DNA of 64,000 nt from Alistipes sp. (lineage in GTDB: Bacteria > Bacteroidota > Bacteroidia > Bacteroidales > Rikenellaceae), in contig JAFZFX010000051.1 of assembly GCA_017555695.1 (NCBI GenBank), positions 1-64,000 of the forward strand. The letters are read 5' to 3'. The translations under genes were made by a program, and so were the position numbers. Below are positions 54,857 to 64,000 of this stretch, in pieces (position 1 is the first letter of the stretch; every line of letters starts with the position of its first letter). The notes below the pieces were generated by a model that ran no database searches, was not told where the DNA came from, and saw nothing but the letters and a program-made list of their open reading frames with translations.

Positions 54857-57222
54857 TACTCTCTGACATAAATGCGTTTAACTCGTGTTGCAACCGATGT
54901 TATCACCTCATATGGTATAGTCGCAAGCGCCTCGGCCATATCCTCGGGCGTATTACCCGCGACGGGAGAGAATACCACTACCTCGTCACCCTCGGCAACA
55001 CCCTCTATATCGGTTACATCTATCATACAACTATCCATACACACGCGTCCGACTATCGGAGCCTTCTCGCCCGCCACCAACATCGACCATCGGCCACAGC
55101 TCAAGTGACGGTCCAGACCATCGGCATAGCCAATGGGGATAGTTGCTATCAGGCTATCTCGCTCCAACTGACCCGCACGGCCATAGCCTATGCTTTCGCC
55201 CGCCTTGCGCTCGCGCAGTTGCACGATACGCGTTTTGAGCGTAGAAACGGGTTGGAGTTCGTCGTTGTGCTTATATCCGTAGCCATACAAACCCAATCCC
55301 AGACGGCACATATCGAACTGCGCCTGCGGGAATCGCTCGATAGCAGCCGAATTGGCCGTATGACGCAACACCTTGTATGGCAACGCCTCAACAAGGCGGC
55401 TGCTCATCCTATCGAACTTGGCTATCTGCTCCAATGTATAATCGTCCTGCGACTCATCGTCGGCACAGGCCAGATGGGCAAAAACAGAAGCCACCTTGAC
55501 GCTCTGCAGACCCGTTAAATATGCCGTCAGTTCATCCAACTCCTCCTCGACAAAGCCCAAGCGATGCATACCCGTATCCAACTTAATATGAATGGGATAA
55601 GGATATGAACCATAACGCTCGACGCTATCGACAAAATCGCGCAACGAGTGGAAACTATATATCTCGGGCTCCAGAGCATTAGCCACCATCTTGTCGAAAC
55701 TACCCGCATCGGCATTAAGCACCACGATGGGCATAGTGATACCCTTGCGGCGAAGCGTAATACCCTCATCGGCAAAAGCCACAGCCAGATAATCCACACC
55801 CAAGCGCTGCATCAGCTGTGCTACCTCGGCATCTCCCGCACCATAACTCAAAGCCTTGACCATTGCAACCAGACGATGATTCTTCGGCAGACAACGACGG
55901 AAGTAGCCCAAATTGTGGGTCATAGCATCGAGATTAACCTCCAACACAGTCGTGTGGCTACGACGCTCCAACTGCTGGCAGACGCGCTCAAACTTGAAAC
56001 GACGGTTACCCTTAAGCAGTATCGTGCGACCCGCAATATCCTCGGTAGAAAGGCCCTGCTCCAACTCCTCGGTAGAAGAGTAGAACTTTGTGCGGCAGCG
56101 GAACTCGGCAGCAAAGCGCTTGATGCGCTCGCCGACACCGATCAACATATCCACTCCTGCACGCTCAACCATTGCGGCCACACGCGCATAGAGCTCCTCG
56201 TCACACATTCCACTCTGCTCGATATCCGACACCACAGCCGTAGCGGGCGCACCCAACGCCACACTCTGCAGTGTATCAAGAGCCAGAGCCAACGAGTTAA
56301 TATCGGAGTTGTATGTATCGTTAATTATTGTCGAATCGTTAATACCCTCCTTAACCTCCAGACGCATAGTCACATCGGCCATAGCGGGATTGACGCTGTA
56401 ACCCAACTCACGACAGAGACTCTTGACCAACTGACCGTCAATCTTTATCGTTTCGTTACCAGCCTTCAAGCCCTCGATGCTCTCCTCGGCAGCATCGACT
56501 TTTCGGCAATCGGCCGCAAGGTTTTCGGCCAACAGAGGCGTAATCTTGTCATAGGCGCTGTGGTAGATAAATCTATCGGCACGACGAGCAAGAATCAATT
56601 TTTCGTCTATCTTCTCCTCCAACGACGAGAAGTTACACTGGTGGGCATCCCCTATCGATGTCATCACGACAACCTCGGGGCGAATCATTCGCTCCAGACG
56701 CTCCATCTCGCCTCGCTGTGATATACCCGCCTCAATAACGACCACCTGCTCATCGCCTTGAATCATCAGCAGCGACAACGCAACACCCAGCTGCGAGTTA
56801 TAGCTCATTGGCGAGGCCAGGAATTTAACATCGGCAGGCAGGGCTCTTGCCACCCACTCCTTAACTACGGTCTTGCCATTTGAGCCAGTAATACCTACTA
56901 CACAGCCCTTGAACGACTCACGGTGAGCCGTTGCCAAACGCTGCAGAGCCTGCAAGGCGTTATCCACAACGACACATCCCGCATCATCGGGAAGTGCCAC
57001 AGCCACATCACCTCGCTCAACCATAAAGGCTCTGACGCCACGGCGGTACATATCACCCACATAGTCGTGCGAATCGTGGTTCACACCACACATAGCCACA
57101 AACATAGCATCACCCACAAAGGCACAACTGCGCGAGTCGGTAACAACACCGCCCGCCACGACATCGCACCCCATCATCTTACCGCCACACAGACGGGCTA
57201 TTTCAGACAAGTGATACTTCAT
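54856..57222 (-). CDS. Bifunctional MurF-alanine racemase
   Basis: 788 residues, a fusion. Residues 1 to about 420 are MurF, with the ATP motif GITGSNGKT near residue 109 and the Mur-ligase NDTYNSDINS. The rest is alanine racemase: TTVLEVNLDAMTHNLGYFRR begins it, and VAMVKALSYGAG carries the PLP-binding Lys. It both makes D-Ala and adds D-Ala-D-Ala to UDP-MurNAc-tripeptide. Fusions like this are known in Bacteroidota. The C-terminal Tyr of racemase is likely in VGRVCMDSCMIDVTD. Confidence 0.95.
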   Translation of the reverse strand: MKYHLSEIARLCGGKMMGCDVVAGGVVTDSRSCAFVGDAMFVAMCGVNHDSHDYVGDMYRRGVRAFMVERGDVAVALPDDAGCVVVDNALQALQRLATAHRESFKGCVVGITGSNGKTVVKEWVARALPADVKFLASPMSYNSQLGVALSLLMIQGDEQVVVIEAGISQRGEMERLERMIRPEVVVMTSIGDAHQCNFSSLEEKIDEKLILARRADRFIYHSAYDKITPLLAENLAADCRKVDAAEESIEGLKAGNETIKIDGQLVKSLCRELGYSVNPAMADVTMRLEVKEGINDSTIINDTYNSDINSLALALDTLQSVALGAPATAVVSDIEQSGMCDEELYARVAAMVERAGVDMLIGVGERIKRFAAEFRCRTKFYSSTEELEQGLSTEDIAGRTILLKGNRRFKFERVCQQLERRSHTTVLEVNLDAMTHNLGYFRRCLPKNHRLVAMVKALSYGAGDAEVAQLMQRLGVDYLAVAFADEGITLRRKGITMPIVVLNADAGSFDKMVANALEPEIYSFHSLRDFVDSVERYGSYPYPIHIKLDTGMHRLGFVEEELDELTAYLTGLQSVKVASVFAHLACADDESQDDYTLEQIAKFDRMSSRLVEALPYKVLRHTANSAAIERFPQAQFDMCRLGLGLYGYGYKHNDELQPVSTLKTRIVQLRERKAGESIGYGRAGQLERDSLIATIPIGYADGLDRHLSCGRWSMLVAGEKAPIVGRVCMDSCMIDVTDIEGVAEGDEVVVFSPVAGNTPEDMAEALATIPYEVITSVATRVKRIYVRE

Positions 57223-57251
57223 AGTTTATGCTACACTATATAATATTATAA

Positions 57252-59747
57252 TTAATCGTTCTTGAATCTAACGACAGTGATACCAGCGCCACCTCTATCA
57301 GCGTGCTCGTCGGCTGCTGAAGCAACCTGCGGCACAGAACGCAGATAACGGCGTATCTCCTCCTTCAGGGCACCTGTTCCCTTACCGTGCAGAATGGAGA
57401 CACCTCCAACGCCCACCATCAGCGCATCGTCCACCAAGTCCTGCACCACCTCCAGCGCCTCAACAGCACGCATACCACGCACATCGACGCTATCCTTAAA
57501 GTTGAGCTTGCGAGTCGATATATCCACCGACAAGACCGTTCTCGGCGTTACAGGCTTAATCGACTTCTTATACTCGGAGTTAGACACAACGCGCAGTTTA
57601 TCCTTATCCACCGTAGTCAGAATCTGACCGAAGGCAACCTGCGCCTTACGACCCTTGATGCTCTGCACTACGCCCAGCACCTCCTGACCTTCGATTTTCA
57701 CCTTCGAGCCTACCTCAACGGGCTTCAGCACCACAGCCTGCGCCTCGCTCTTAACAGCGGGCTCTACACCCTGACGCTTTTTATTCTCCTCACGGCGGGC
57801 CTTACGGCGCATCAAACGCTCCATCTCGCGCTCCACCTTCTCGCCATCGAATGACGACTGCTCGCTCTGCACCTGGGTCTTGAAGTCATCCAACTCACGG
57901 CGTGCCAAACGGGTAAGTTCCTTCTCGGCCTGCGCCTCCTTGATGGTACGGATGGTATTCTCAATCTGGCGGTTAGCATCGGCAATAAGCTGCTGTGCCT
58001 CGGCCTTGGCCTGCTGCAGAATCTCACGACGCTCCTCCTTGATGCGAGAGAGCTGCTCGGTATAGCTCGTCTCCAACTCCTCAACCTTGCGGTCGGTCTG
58101 GCGGATGCGGTCACGCTTCTGCGACCAGTAGTGTCTGTCGCGGGCAATCTCACGCAGCTGACGCTCAAGGTTGATATGGTCGCTACCCGCCTTGTCGCTC
58201 GCACGGCGGATAATATCTTCCGACAAACCGATTTTGCGGGCTATCTCCACGGCAAACGAACTACCAGGCTTACCCTGTTCGAGTTTGAACAGCGGACGGA
58301 TGTTCTGCACATCGAACATCATCGCGCCATTGGCTATACCTTCGGTTCCCGTGGCGTAATATTTAATATTTGAGTAGTGGGTGGTGATAACACCATAACA
58401 CCCCTTCTCCAACAGTCGCTCCAATATAGACTCGGCTATCGCACCGCCAATCACTGGCTCGGTACCAGAGCCGAACTCGTCAATCAACACCAATGTTCGC
58501 GGTGAGGCAGCCTGTAGCGTATGTTTCATATTAAGCAGGTGTGATGAATAGGTCGAAAGGTCGTTATCCATCGACTGCTCGTCACCAATATCCAGACACA
58601 GATGCTCGAAAATGGGCAACTCACTCGTTTCGCCCGCCGTAACGGGGAAACCGCACTGGAACATATACTGCACCATTCCCGTAGTCTTTAGGCAGACAGA
58701 CTTTCCACCCGCATTGGGGCCCGAGATTACCAATATATGTTTCTGCTTGTCGAGTTGCATATCCAGAGGCACCAACTCCTTCTTCTCGCGCTTGAGCGTC
58801 TGCGCCAAAAGTGGGTGGAACGCTCTACGCAACACCAATCTATCGTCGGTCGATACAATAGGCTTACCTGCACCATTCTCGATGGCCCAACGAGCCTTGG
58901 CTCGCAGCACATCCATATCGGCCAGATACTCACCCGCATCGGCTATAGGCTTGGCATCGGGAGCCAACTCCTCGGTAAAGGCTGTGAGCAGTCGCACAAT
59001 CTCTCTGCGCTCGGCATACTCCAATTCGCGCAGTTGGTTGTTGAGCTCGACCACTTCTACGGGCTCGATATAGAAGGTACGACCCGTTGCCGACTCGTCC
59101 TGAATAAAGCCGTTAAGTTTTCTCTTATTCGCCGCCGACACGGGAATCACCGCACGGCCGTCACGAATAGAGATCATAGCCTCAGCATCGACTATACCCG
59201 CCTTCTTGGCATTTGTTAGCACCTGCTGAAGTCGTTTAGCCACCTGACCCTCGTGTTGGCGTATGGCGCGGCGTATGCTTAAAAGTTCGGGAGTAGCAGT
59301 ATCCTTTATCTCACCCTCCTCATCCACAATCTGATTTATGCGACGAATCACATCGGGGAATACACACACTCTCTCGCTGCGGCTATGCAGGCGGGGATAC
59401 TTTGTCTGCTGACGGCTCAACACAAATCCCACCATATTGCCCACTGCAGTAAGCGCACGGCGCAATATCACAACCTCCTCGACCGTAAGGAACGCGCCCT
59501 CGACACCCAACTTCGCAGAGATGGCCTCCATATCGGGATACTCATCTCGCGGCGTTGCGGGGTCAATCATCAGCAGTTCGCGCATCTCGTCAGCCGACTC
59601 CTGTCTGCGCTCGATATCCCCACGCGAACAAGAGAACTTTTCATCGAAAATTCTCTCGCGCGCAATGGTCATACTGCACAGCGCAGCCACCTGCTCTCGC
59701 ACTCGGTCGAAGCCTATTTTCTGCTCAAAATTAGCGGGATAAATCAT
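57252..59747 (-). CDS. mutS2: Endonuclease MutS2 (ribosome-rescue/recombination control)
   Basis: 831 residues. Walker A ISGPNAGGKSVCLKT is near residue 336 and the MutS-like DEFGSGTEP near residue 423. A long coiled coil rich in Lys/Glu/Arg (about 510-660) follows, and the C-terminal Smr domain has VDVRGMRA and LHGKGTG. It lacks the mismatch-binding N-terminal domain of MutS. MutS2 limits recombination and splits collided ribosomes in studied species. It lies 29 bases before murF-alr. Confidence 0.95.
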   Translation of the reverse strand: MIYPANFEQKIGFDRVREQVAALCSMTIARERIFDEKFSCSRGDIERRQESADEMRELLMIDPATPRDEYPDMEAISAKLGVEGAFLTVEEVVILRRALTAVGNMVGFVLSRQQTKYPRLHSRSERVCVFPDVIRRINQIVDEEGEIKDTATPELLSIRRAIRQHEGQVAKRLQQVLTNAKKAGIVDAEAMISIRDGRAVIPVSAANKRKLNGFIQDESATGRTFYIEPVEVVELNNQLRELEYAERREIVRLLTAFTEELAPDAKPIADAGEYLADMDVLRAKARWAIENGAGKPIVSTDDRLVLRRAFHPLLAQTLKREKKELVPLDMQLDKQKHILVISGPNAGGKSVCLKTTGMVQYMFQCGFPVTAGETSELPIFEHLCLDIGDEQSMDNDLSTYSSHLLNMKHTLQAASPRTLVLIDEFGSGTEPVIGGAIAESILERLLEKGCYGVITTHYSNIKYYATGTEGIANGAMMFDVQNIRPLFKLEQGKPGSSFAVEIARKIGLSEDIIRRASDKAGSDHINLERQLREIARDRHYWSQKRDRIRQTDRKVEELETSYTEQLSRIKEERREILQQAKAEAQQLIADANRQIENTIRTIKEAQAEKELTRLARRELDDFKTQVQSEQSSFDGEKVEREMERLMRRKARREENKKRQGVEPAVKSEAQAVVLKPVEVGSKVKIEGQEVLGVVQSIKGRKAQVAFGQILTTVDKDKLRVVSNSEYKKSIKPVTPRTVLSVDISTRKLNFKDSVDVRGMRAVEALEVVQDLVDDALMVGVGGVSILHGKGTGALKEEIRRYLRSVPQVASAADEHADRGGAGITVVRFKND

Positions 59748-59771
59748 TCTGCACTCCTCGTCAATCAGTTG

Positions 59772-60809
59772 CTATTTATTACGCTTCTCAATCTCCTTAA
59801 GCTGTGCCTCGTGAACCTTCTCAGCCAACTCGTCGGCACGCTTAATCTCTCGCTTCTCGGCCTTGGCCTTAGCCTTTTCAACCTTCTTTGTGGGGTTGCT
59901 ACCGAAAACCGAAACATTTATATAGCGGTGAGGATTCTCCTGCAAATCGGCCAACAGAGAAGAGAGGTTTGCACTCGCCTCGGCCAGATTGTCGTACAAC
60001 TCCTTATCGTCGAGCAACTTGCTCACGCTACCGTCGCCGTCATTAACCGTAGAGAGCACCTTGTTCAACTGCTCGACTGTACCCTCAATCTGTGCAATCA
60101 GGTCAGCCTCGGCCAACTTGTTTGAGAATGTGGCCATATTGTCGATGATGCTATCCACCTGCTCGGCATTATCACCCAGGCTCTTTGAGAAGCGGTTGAG
60201 CGAGAGCATAGCCTCCTCGAGGTGCTTCTTCTCCTTGGCGAGCATATCGTTCACATTGCCAGTTACACCATCTACATTCTCGACGATGCTGGTGATATGA
60301 CCCGCGTTGTCGGTCATCAACTTATTTACGCTCTCCAGAGTCTGTGCCATATTATCCATAATGGTGGTAACCTTTGCGATGATACCCTCCATCTCGGAAC
60401 TTGCCATAGCCATCAGGTCGGTAGTCTCCTCTGACTTGATTGTACCGCCATCAGGAATCATCTCTGACGATGAGCCATAGACAATCTCCACAGCCTTTCC
60501 GCCCATCAGTCCGTCGCTGAAAATCTTGGCCTTTGAATCTACGGGCAGAGCGTATTTGTTCTCGATAGTGAGCTCCACCTCGACACCCTTATTCGGGTCC
60601 TCATTGAGTATTACAGCTGTTACCGTACCAACCTTCACGCCGTGAATCACCACATGCGATGCAGACTGGATACCACCCACATTGTTGTAGTATGCATAAT
60701 AGACATTAGTGCGACCGAAAATCTCTGAGCCCTGCAGGTATCGAATCACACCCCAGCCCAACAACAACATTACTACTGCAAACAATCCTACTTTAATTTC
60801 TCTTTTCAT
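59772..60809 (-). CDS. MlaD/MCE-domain protein
   Basis: 345 residues. One N-terminal membrane helix (MKREIKVGLFAVVMLLLGW) is followed by an MCE domain (about 40-115: VYYAYYNNVGGIQSASHVVIHGVKVG, GKAVEIVYGS), and then a long helical region with repeated SMITDN/SVNK-type heptads. It belongs to the lipid-transfer MlaD group. No MlaE/MlaF permease lies beside it in the window, so its ABC partner is encoded elsewhere. It sits 62 bases after the amidase gene. Confidence 0.87.
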   Translation of the reverse strand: MKREIKVGLFAVVMLLLGWGVIRYLQGSEIFGRTNVYYAYYNNVGGIQSASHVVIHGVKVGTVTAVILNEDPNKGVEVELTIENKYALPVDSKAKIFSDGLMGGKAVEIVYGSSSEMIPDGGTIKSEETTDLMAMASSEMEGIIAKVTTIMDNMAQTLESVNKLMTDNAGHITSIVENVDGVTGNVNDMLAKEKKHLEEAMLSLNRFSKSLGDNAEQVDSIIDNMATFSNKLAEADLIAQIEGTVEQLNKVLSTVNDGDGSVSKLLDDKELYDNLAEASANLSSLLADLQENPHRYINVSVFGSNPTKKVEKAKAKAEKREIKRADELAEKVHEAQLKEIEKRNK

Positions 60810-60872
60810 CTTTTATCTCCTCTTGTTTATACTCTTATTTTTGATTGCTTTTCCCGCCCGATGGCGAGATAT

Positions 60873-62054
60873 TTACTTTATAACTTTTCCCTCTTTATAG
60901 TGTATAACGAACGCATCCTTGAAAACCTTGCGTACCGCCGCAACCTCTTTTTGCGCATCGGCGCGTGTCGAGAAGTTGCCGTAGCCATATTTGTACTTCA
61001 AAACGCCCGCACCTTCGTAGCAAGCCACCTTGCCTTTATACGACTTGAACTGGCTGTCATTGAGCGACAAACGCTTGTCAGACGCCAGCAACTGAATGGC
61101 ATAGCCCTCGTCCGAAGACTCACTCGCCGACGGCACAACCGCAGGCTCCGTTTCGACCTTTTTCTCCTCCTTTTTGGGCTCCTCAACTACGGGTTTATTC
61201 TCCTCCTCCACGCTCTCATCTACAACAATGGGAGTACTGACCACTTCGTCCGCACCACTATCGATACCCGCCATACGGTCAATGCTTTGGAAATACTCCT
61301 TCACCGAATTGCACAACATTCTGGCCAACGCAGCCTGACCCTTCTCTGAATTCATATAGGCCAATTCGCTCTTGTTAGTCATAAAACCTAACTCGGTAAG
61401 CACACTCGGCATATCGGTAGCATACAGCACCTTAAGCAGTTGGCGCTTGACCTTACGCACTTCGCGACCGCCCTTGCCATAGTTCGACTGAATGATTCGG
61501 GCCATCATCTCGCTATACTCGCCATAAGTGAACTGCAAGTTCTGGATGTAGGCTCTAACCATTGCGGCCGTATTCTCGTCTGACATATCAATCAGCTCGT
61601 CCTTGTTGTTATTGTAGAGAGCATCCTCGTTGTAACGAGTCTCCTTCTCGCTCTCGCCCATAATCAGGGTCTCGGCACCCTTAACCGAAGTACTCTTCGC
61701 CGCATTGGCGTGAATCGAGATAAAGAGGTCGCCCTCGGCCTTATTGGCAATATTGGCACGGGCCGTGAGGTCATCATTGAGCGACTTACCCAAAGCGGTG
61801 TCAGTCTTGCGCGTATAGACCACCTTCGCACCTGGCAACTCCTTCTCGATGAGCGCACCGAGCTTAAGCGCAACGGCCAGATTTATATCCTTCTCCTTCA
61901 CTCCACCATACACTGCACCAGGGAAAGCACTACCACCGTGACCTGCGTCAATAACAACAACGCGCTGGCGAGTGGCACCACTTTCGGCACACACAATCTG
62001 CCCCCAACAGAGCGCAGAGACAGACAACACTATCCAAAAGAGTAGACGATTCAT
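60873..62054 (-). CDS. N-acetylmuramoyl-L-alanine amidase with SPOR domain
   Basis: 393 residues with a signal peptide (about 22). The Amidase_3 zinc ligands are His39 (VIDAGHGG), Glu54 (GVKEKDINLA) and His115 (ISIHANA), and the catalytic-type Glu is in VLTELGFMTNKSE. A proline/glutamate-rich linker (about 275-305) leads to a C-terminal SPOR-like domain that binds denuded septal glycan. It cleaves peptide from MurNAc during daughter-cell separation. The zinc-less LytM protein at 29707-30573 is a candidate activator. Confidence 0.92.
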   Translation of the reverse strand: MNRLLFWIVLSVSALCWGQIVCAESGATRQRVVVIDAGHGGSAFPGAVYGGVKEKDINLAVALKLGALIEKELPGAKVVYTRKTDTALGKSLNDDLTARANIANKAEGDLFISIHANAAKSTSVKGAETLIMGESEKETRYNEDALYNNNKDELIDMSDENTAAMVRAYIQNLQFTYGEYSEMMARIIQSNYGKGGREVRKVKRQLLKVLYATDMPSVLTELGFMTNKSELAYMNSEKGQAALARMLCNSVKEYFQSIDRMAGIDSGADEVVSTPIVVDESVEEENKPVVEEPKKEEKKVETEPAVVPSASESSDEGYAIQLLASDKRLSLNDSQFKSYKGKVACYEGAGVLKYKYGYGNFSTRADAQKEVAAVRKVFKDAFVIHYKEGKVIK

Positions 62055-62098
62055 ATAAAAAACTGCCGAAATATTATCGGTAATAGATAAAAAAACGC

Positions 62099-62106
62099 TA
62101 TATTTG
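62099..62106 (+). promoter_or_regulatory. -7 box of the lptD-like gene
   Basis: TATATTTG is an exact TAnnTTTG box on the plus strand with a start predicted near 62113, upstream of both candidate start codons. Confidence 0.55.
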
Positions 62107-62159
62107 TCGGTTAAAACACCTCAGCCACAGCAAGGTAACAGTTTGTTGTGAGCGGTTTT

Positions 62160-62173
62160 GCCGACGCGTCGGC
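62160..62173. promoter_or_regulatory. Perfect palindrome between amidase and lptD promoters
   Basis: GCCGACGCGTCGGC is a perfect 14-base palindrome. It covers the predicted start of the amidase transcript and lies in the early lptD message. It looks like an operator for a shared regulator or a hairpin. Confidence 0.45.
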
Positions 62174-62180
62174 AAAGGTA
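62173..62180 (-). promoter_or_regulatory. -7 box of the amidase promoter
   Basis: The minus strand reads TACCTTTG, an exact TAnnTTTG box. The leader to the amidase ATG at 62054 is about 110 bases. Confidence 0.5.
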
Positions 62181-62198
62181 CAAAAAATTATTGAAATT

Positions 62199-64000
62199 TT
62201 GGGTAATTTTAGGATTAAATATGCTCTTTTGGTAGCCATTACGCTTACTCTGTGGTCACTTCTGCCTGGATTGACCGCGGTGCAGCGTGCTATGGCCTCA
62301 AATAGCGAGGCGACCACAACGATTTTGGGCGCTTCACATTCTATTCTGCTACAACAGCAGGACAGCATCAGGGATGCCAACGCCCGCCGTGTGGCACAGC
62401 GCACAAGACGCAACAGTGCCAACAATGGCGAGAGTGCCGACTCTTTGGCTACACCAACCAACGCCGCAGCGGCTACCACTGCCACTACGCAGACCGACTC
62501 TACCGCGAAGCGACGCGGCGGAATGGGACTCGATGCGCCCATCATTGGCCGTGCGCAGGACTCACTCTTCTATGACTTGAGAGCCAAGAAGGTTTATTTC
62601 TACGAAAAGGGCGAGGTAAGCTATGGCGATATGAATCTTGCGGCCGACTTGATGACCATCGACCTCGAGCGCAAGGATATCCACGCAGTAGGTAGAGCCG
62701 ATACAATCGACGGCGAGCCCACGGTCACACGACCGCTATTCACACAGGGCAGCAACACCCTGAATATGGACACCATCACCTACAACATCGAGACACAGCG
62801 AGCAAAAATCAAGAATATCGCAACCCAGCAGGGTGACGGTTGGCTCGTAGGTCAAGATGTGAAGAAGATGGCCGACAATACAATCAACATCGCCGATGGT
62901 ATGTACACCACCTGCGACCAGACCGACCATCCCCACTTCTTCTACTCGATGTCGAAGGTAAAGGTAATCCCTGGCAAAAAGGCCATTATGGGCCCTGGCC
63001 ACTTGGTTATCGAGGATGTACACATCCCCTTCCTGGGTCTGCCCGAGGGATTCTTCCCATTGAGTTCTGGCCCCAAGTCGGGTATTCTGATGCCGTCATA
63101 CGGCGAGGAGGCACGACGCGGATTCTACATCAGCGGTCTGGGTTATTATTTCACACTCAGCGACAATATGGACCTTACGCTGACGGGTGGCATCTACACG
63201 CTCGGTTCGTGGGAGGTCAGCGCCATATCGCGTTACATCAAGCGTTACAAGTATACGGGTAACTTCAACTTCGATTTCTCGAGCATCCGCTCGGGCGACA
63301 AGAACGACCCCGATTTCGTCAAGCAGAACACATACCGACTGATGTGGACTCACTCGCAAGACCCCAAGGCTAACCCTGGTTCGACATTCTCGGCCTCGGT
63401 AAACTTGTCGTCGAGTGGTTATAGCCGCTATGCAGCCACCAACCTTACGGATATGTTGTCTACGCAGACAAACTCTTCAATCTCATACTCGAAGAACTGG
63501 GCTGGCACACCATTCTCGCTCTCGATGAATGTGGCCGTTTCACAGAACTCACAGACAAAGAGCCTCTCGGCGACTCTGCCCAACATTTCGTTCAATGTAT
63601 CGAAGTTCTACCCTCTGCGCCGCTCAGAGAAGGTGGGTAAGGATCGTTGGTATGAGAAGATCTCGATGAGCTACGCCGCGAAGATGACCAACACAGCAAG
63701 CGCCAAGGAGGGAAGCATCTTTACGCAGGAGACGCTCAACAGTATGCGCCACGGCGTTCAGCACACCATCCCCATTCAGGCTACATTCAATGCGCTGAAC
63801 TACATCAATATCACCCCATCGATAAACTACGCCGAGCGCTGGTATTTCAAGAAGGTGGACCGCGCGTGGAATCCCGAGACCAATACGGTCGATTACCTCG
63901 ACCCCGAGTACGGATTCTACCGCCTCTACAACTACAACGCAGCAGTTTCGCTTTCGACCATCGTCTATGGTACTTGGCAGGTGAAGGAGAAGTATAAGGA
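62199..64000 (+). CDS. LptD/OstA-like LPS assembly outer-membrane protein (partial)
   Basis: An open frame of about 600 residues runs to the window edge. A signal peptide (GNFRIKYALLVAITLTLWSL) is followed by a low-complexity Ala/Thr/Ser region, an OstA-type beta domain (AKKVYFYEKGEVSYGDMNL, WLVGQDVKKMADNT) and the start of the LptD barrel (VHIPFLGLPEGFFPLSSG, PNISFNVSKFYP). It would be the outer-membrane translocon for LPS. No in-frame ATG precedes the signal peptide: TTG at 62199 or GTG at 62148 must serve. TTG is preferred because it gives a compact signal peptide. Confidence 0.85.
   Translation, partial: MGNFRIKYALLVAITLTLWSLLPGLTAVQRAMASNSEATTTILGASHSILLQQQDSIRDANARRVAQRTRRNSANNGESADSLATPTNAAAATTATTQTDSTAKRRGGMGLDAPIIGRAQDSLFYDLRAKKVYFYEKGEVSYGDMNLAADLMTIDLERKDIHAVGRADTIDGEPTVTRPLFTQGSNTLNMDTITYNIETQRAKIKNIATQQGDGWLVGQDVKKMADNTINIADGMYTTCDQTDHPHFFYSMSKVKVIPGKKAIMGPGHLVIEDVHIPFLGLPEGFFPLSSGPKSGILMPSYGEEARRGFYISGLGYYFTLSDNMDLTLTGGIYTLGSWEVSAISRYIKRYKYTGNFNFDFSSIRSGDKNDPDFVKQNTYRLMWTHSQDPKANPGSTFSASVNLSSSGYSRYAATNLTDMLSTQTNSSISYSKNWAGTPFSLSMNVAVSQNSQTKSLSATLPNISFNVSKFYPLRRSEKVGKDRWYEKISMSYAAKMTNTASAKEGSIFTQETLNSMRHGVQHTIPIQATFNALNYINITPSINYAERWYFKKVDRAWNPETNTVDYLDPEYGFYRLYNYNAAVSLSTIVYGTWQVKEKYK

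Noticed and set aside
62111-62545. A 144-residue minus-strand frame opposite the 5' end of lptD
   Set aside because: The plus strand has a clear LptD/OstA-type frame with a signal peptide here; the antisense frame is Cys/Arg-rich without family features.

Overview
The window comes from the main chromosome of a member of Bacteroidales (phylum Bacteroidota), most like an Alistipes/Rikenellaceae-type gut bacterium; the genus is an inference. The evidence is the MurF-alanine racemase fusion, a type III glutamine synthetase, a B12-dependent methylmalonyl-CoA mutase pair, DUF4831 and TIGR02757 proteins, an UpxY-type antiterminator in front of a polysaccharide operon, and repeated promoter boxes of the Bacteroidota form TAnnTTTG. 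No phage, transposase, CRISPR or toxin gene was seen.

Region 1 (1-9.9 kb, minus strand) is the promoter-proximal part of a capsule or exopolysaccharide operon that runs off the left edge. It starts with a NusG-like antiterminator, followed by UDP-glucose dehydrogenase and the complete dTDP-rhamnose set (rmlA, rmlC, rmlD, rmlB). It then switches abruptly to AT-rich DNA with a Wzx-type flippase, a PP-loop ATPase with a QueC-like cysteine cluster, an acyltransferase and an iron-sulfur F420-dehydrogenase-like protein. These four accessory genes overlap end to start. A tRNA-Gly gene and a degraded copy of its 3' half lie just upstream of the operon.

Region 2 (10-31 kb) is mostly housekeeping: a small ECF sigma operon, an acyl-CoA ligase, lepA, a UbiA-type prenyltransferase, an EamA transporter, pheT, rplT/rpmI (without infC), a LolD-type ATPase, DUF2400, trmN6, an AlkD-like protein, thioredoxin, radA, rseP, dxr and a LytM-domain protein that lacks the usual zinc ligands.

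Region 3 (31-47 kb) is metabolic: a sugar nucleotidyltransferase, a large exported MG2-type protein, mutBA, glnN, a four-gene sugar cluster (GH5 glycosidase, class II aldolase, PfkB kinase, D-lyxose/mannose isomerase), and metK behind a probable SAM-II riboswitch.

Region 4 (47-62 kb, minus strand) is a long co-directional series for envelope, repair and chaperone functions: amidase, MlaD, mutS2, murF-alr, an RsmI-like methylase, grpE, dnaJ, a small membrane protein, mutL, rhomboid, a membrane-anchored EEP enzyme and YhcH. A divergent lptD-like gene runs off the right edge.

The points I consider most worth following are the PP-loop/QueC-like gene in the capsule operon, the SAM-II element before metK, the zinc-less LytM protein, the MutL lacking its endonuclease motifs, the four-gene sugar cluster, and two palindromes placed at transcription starts.
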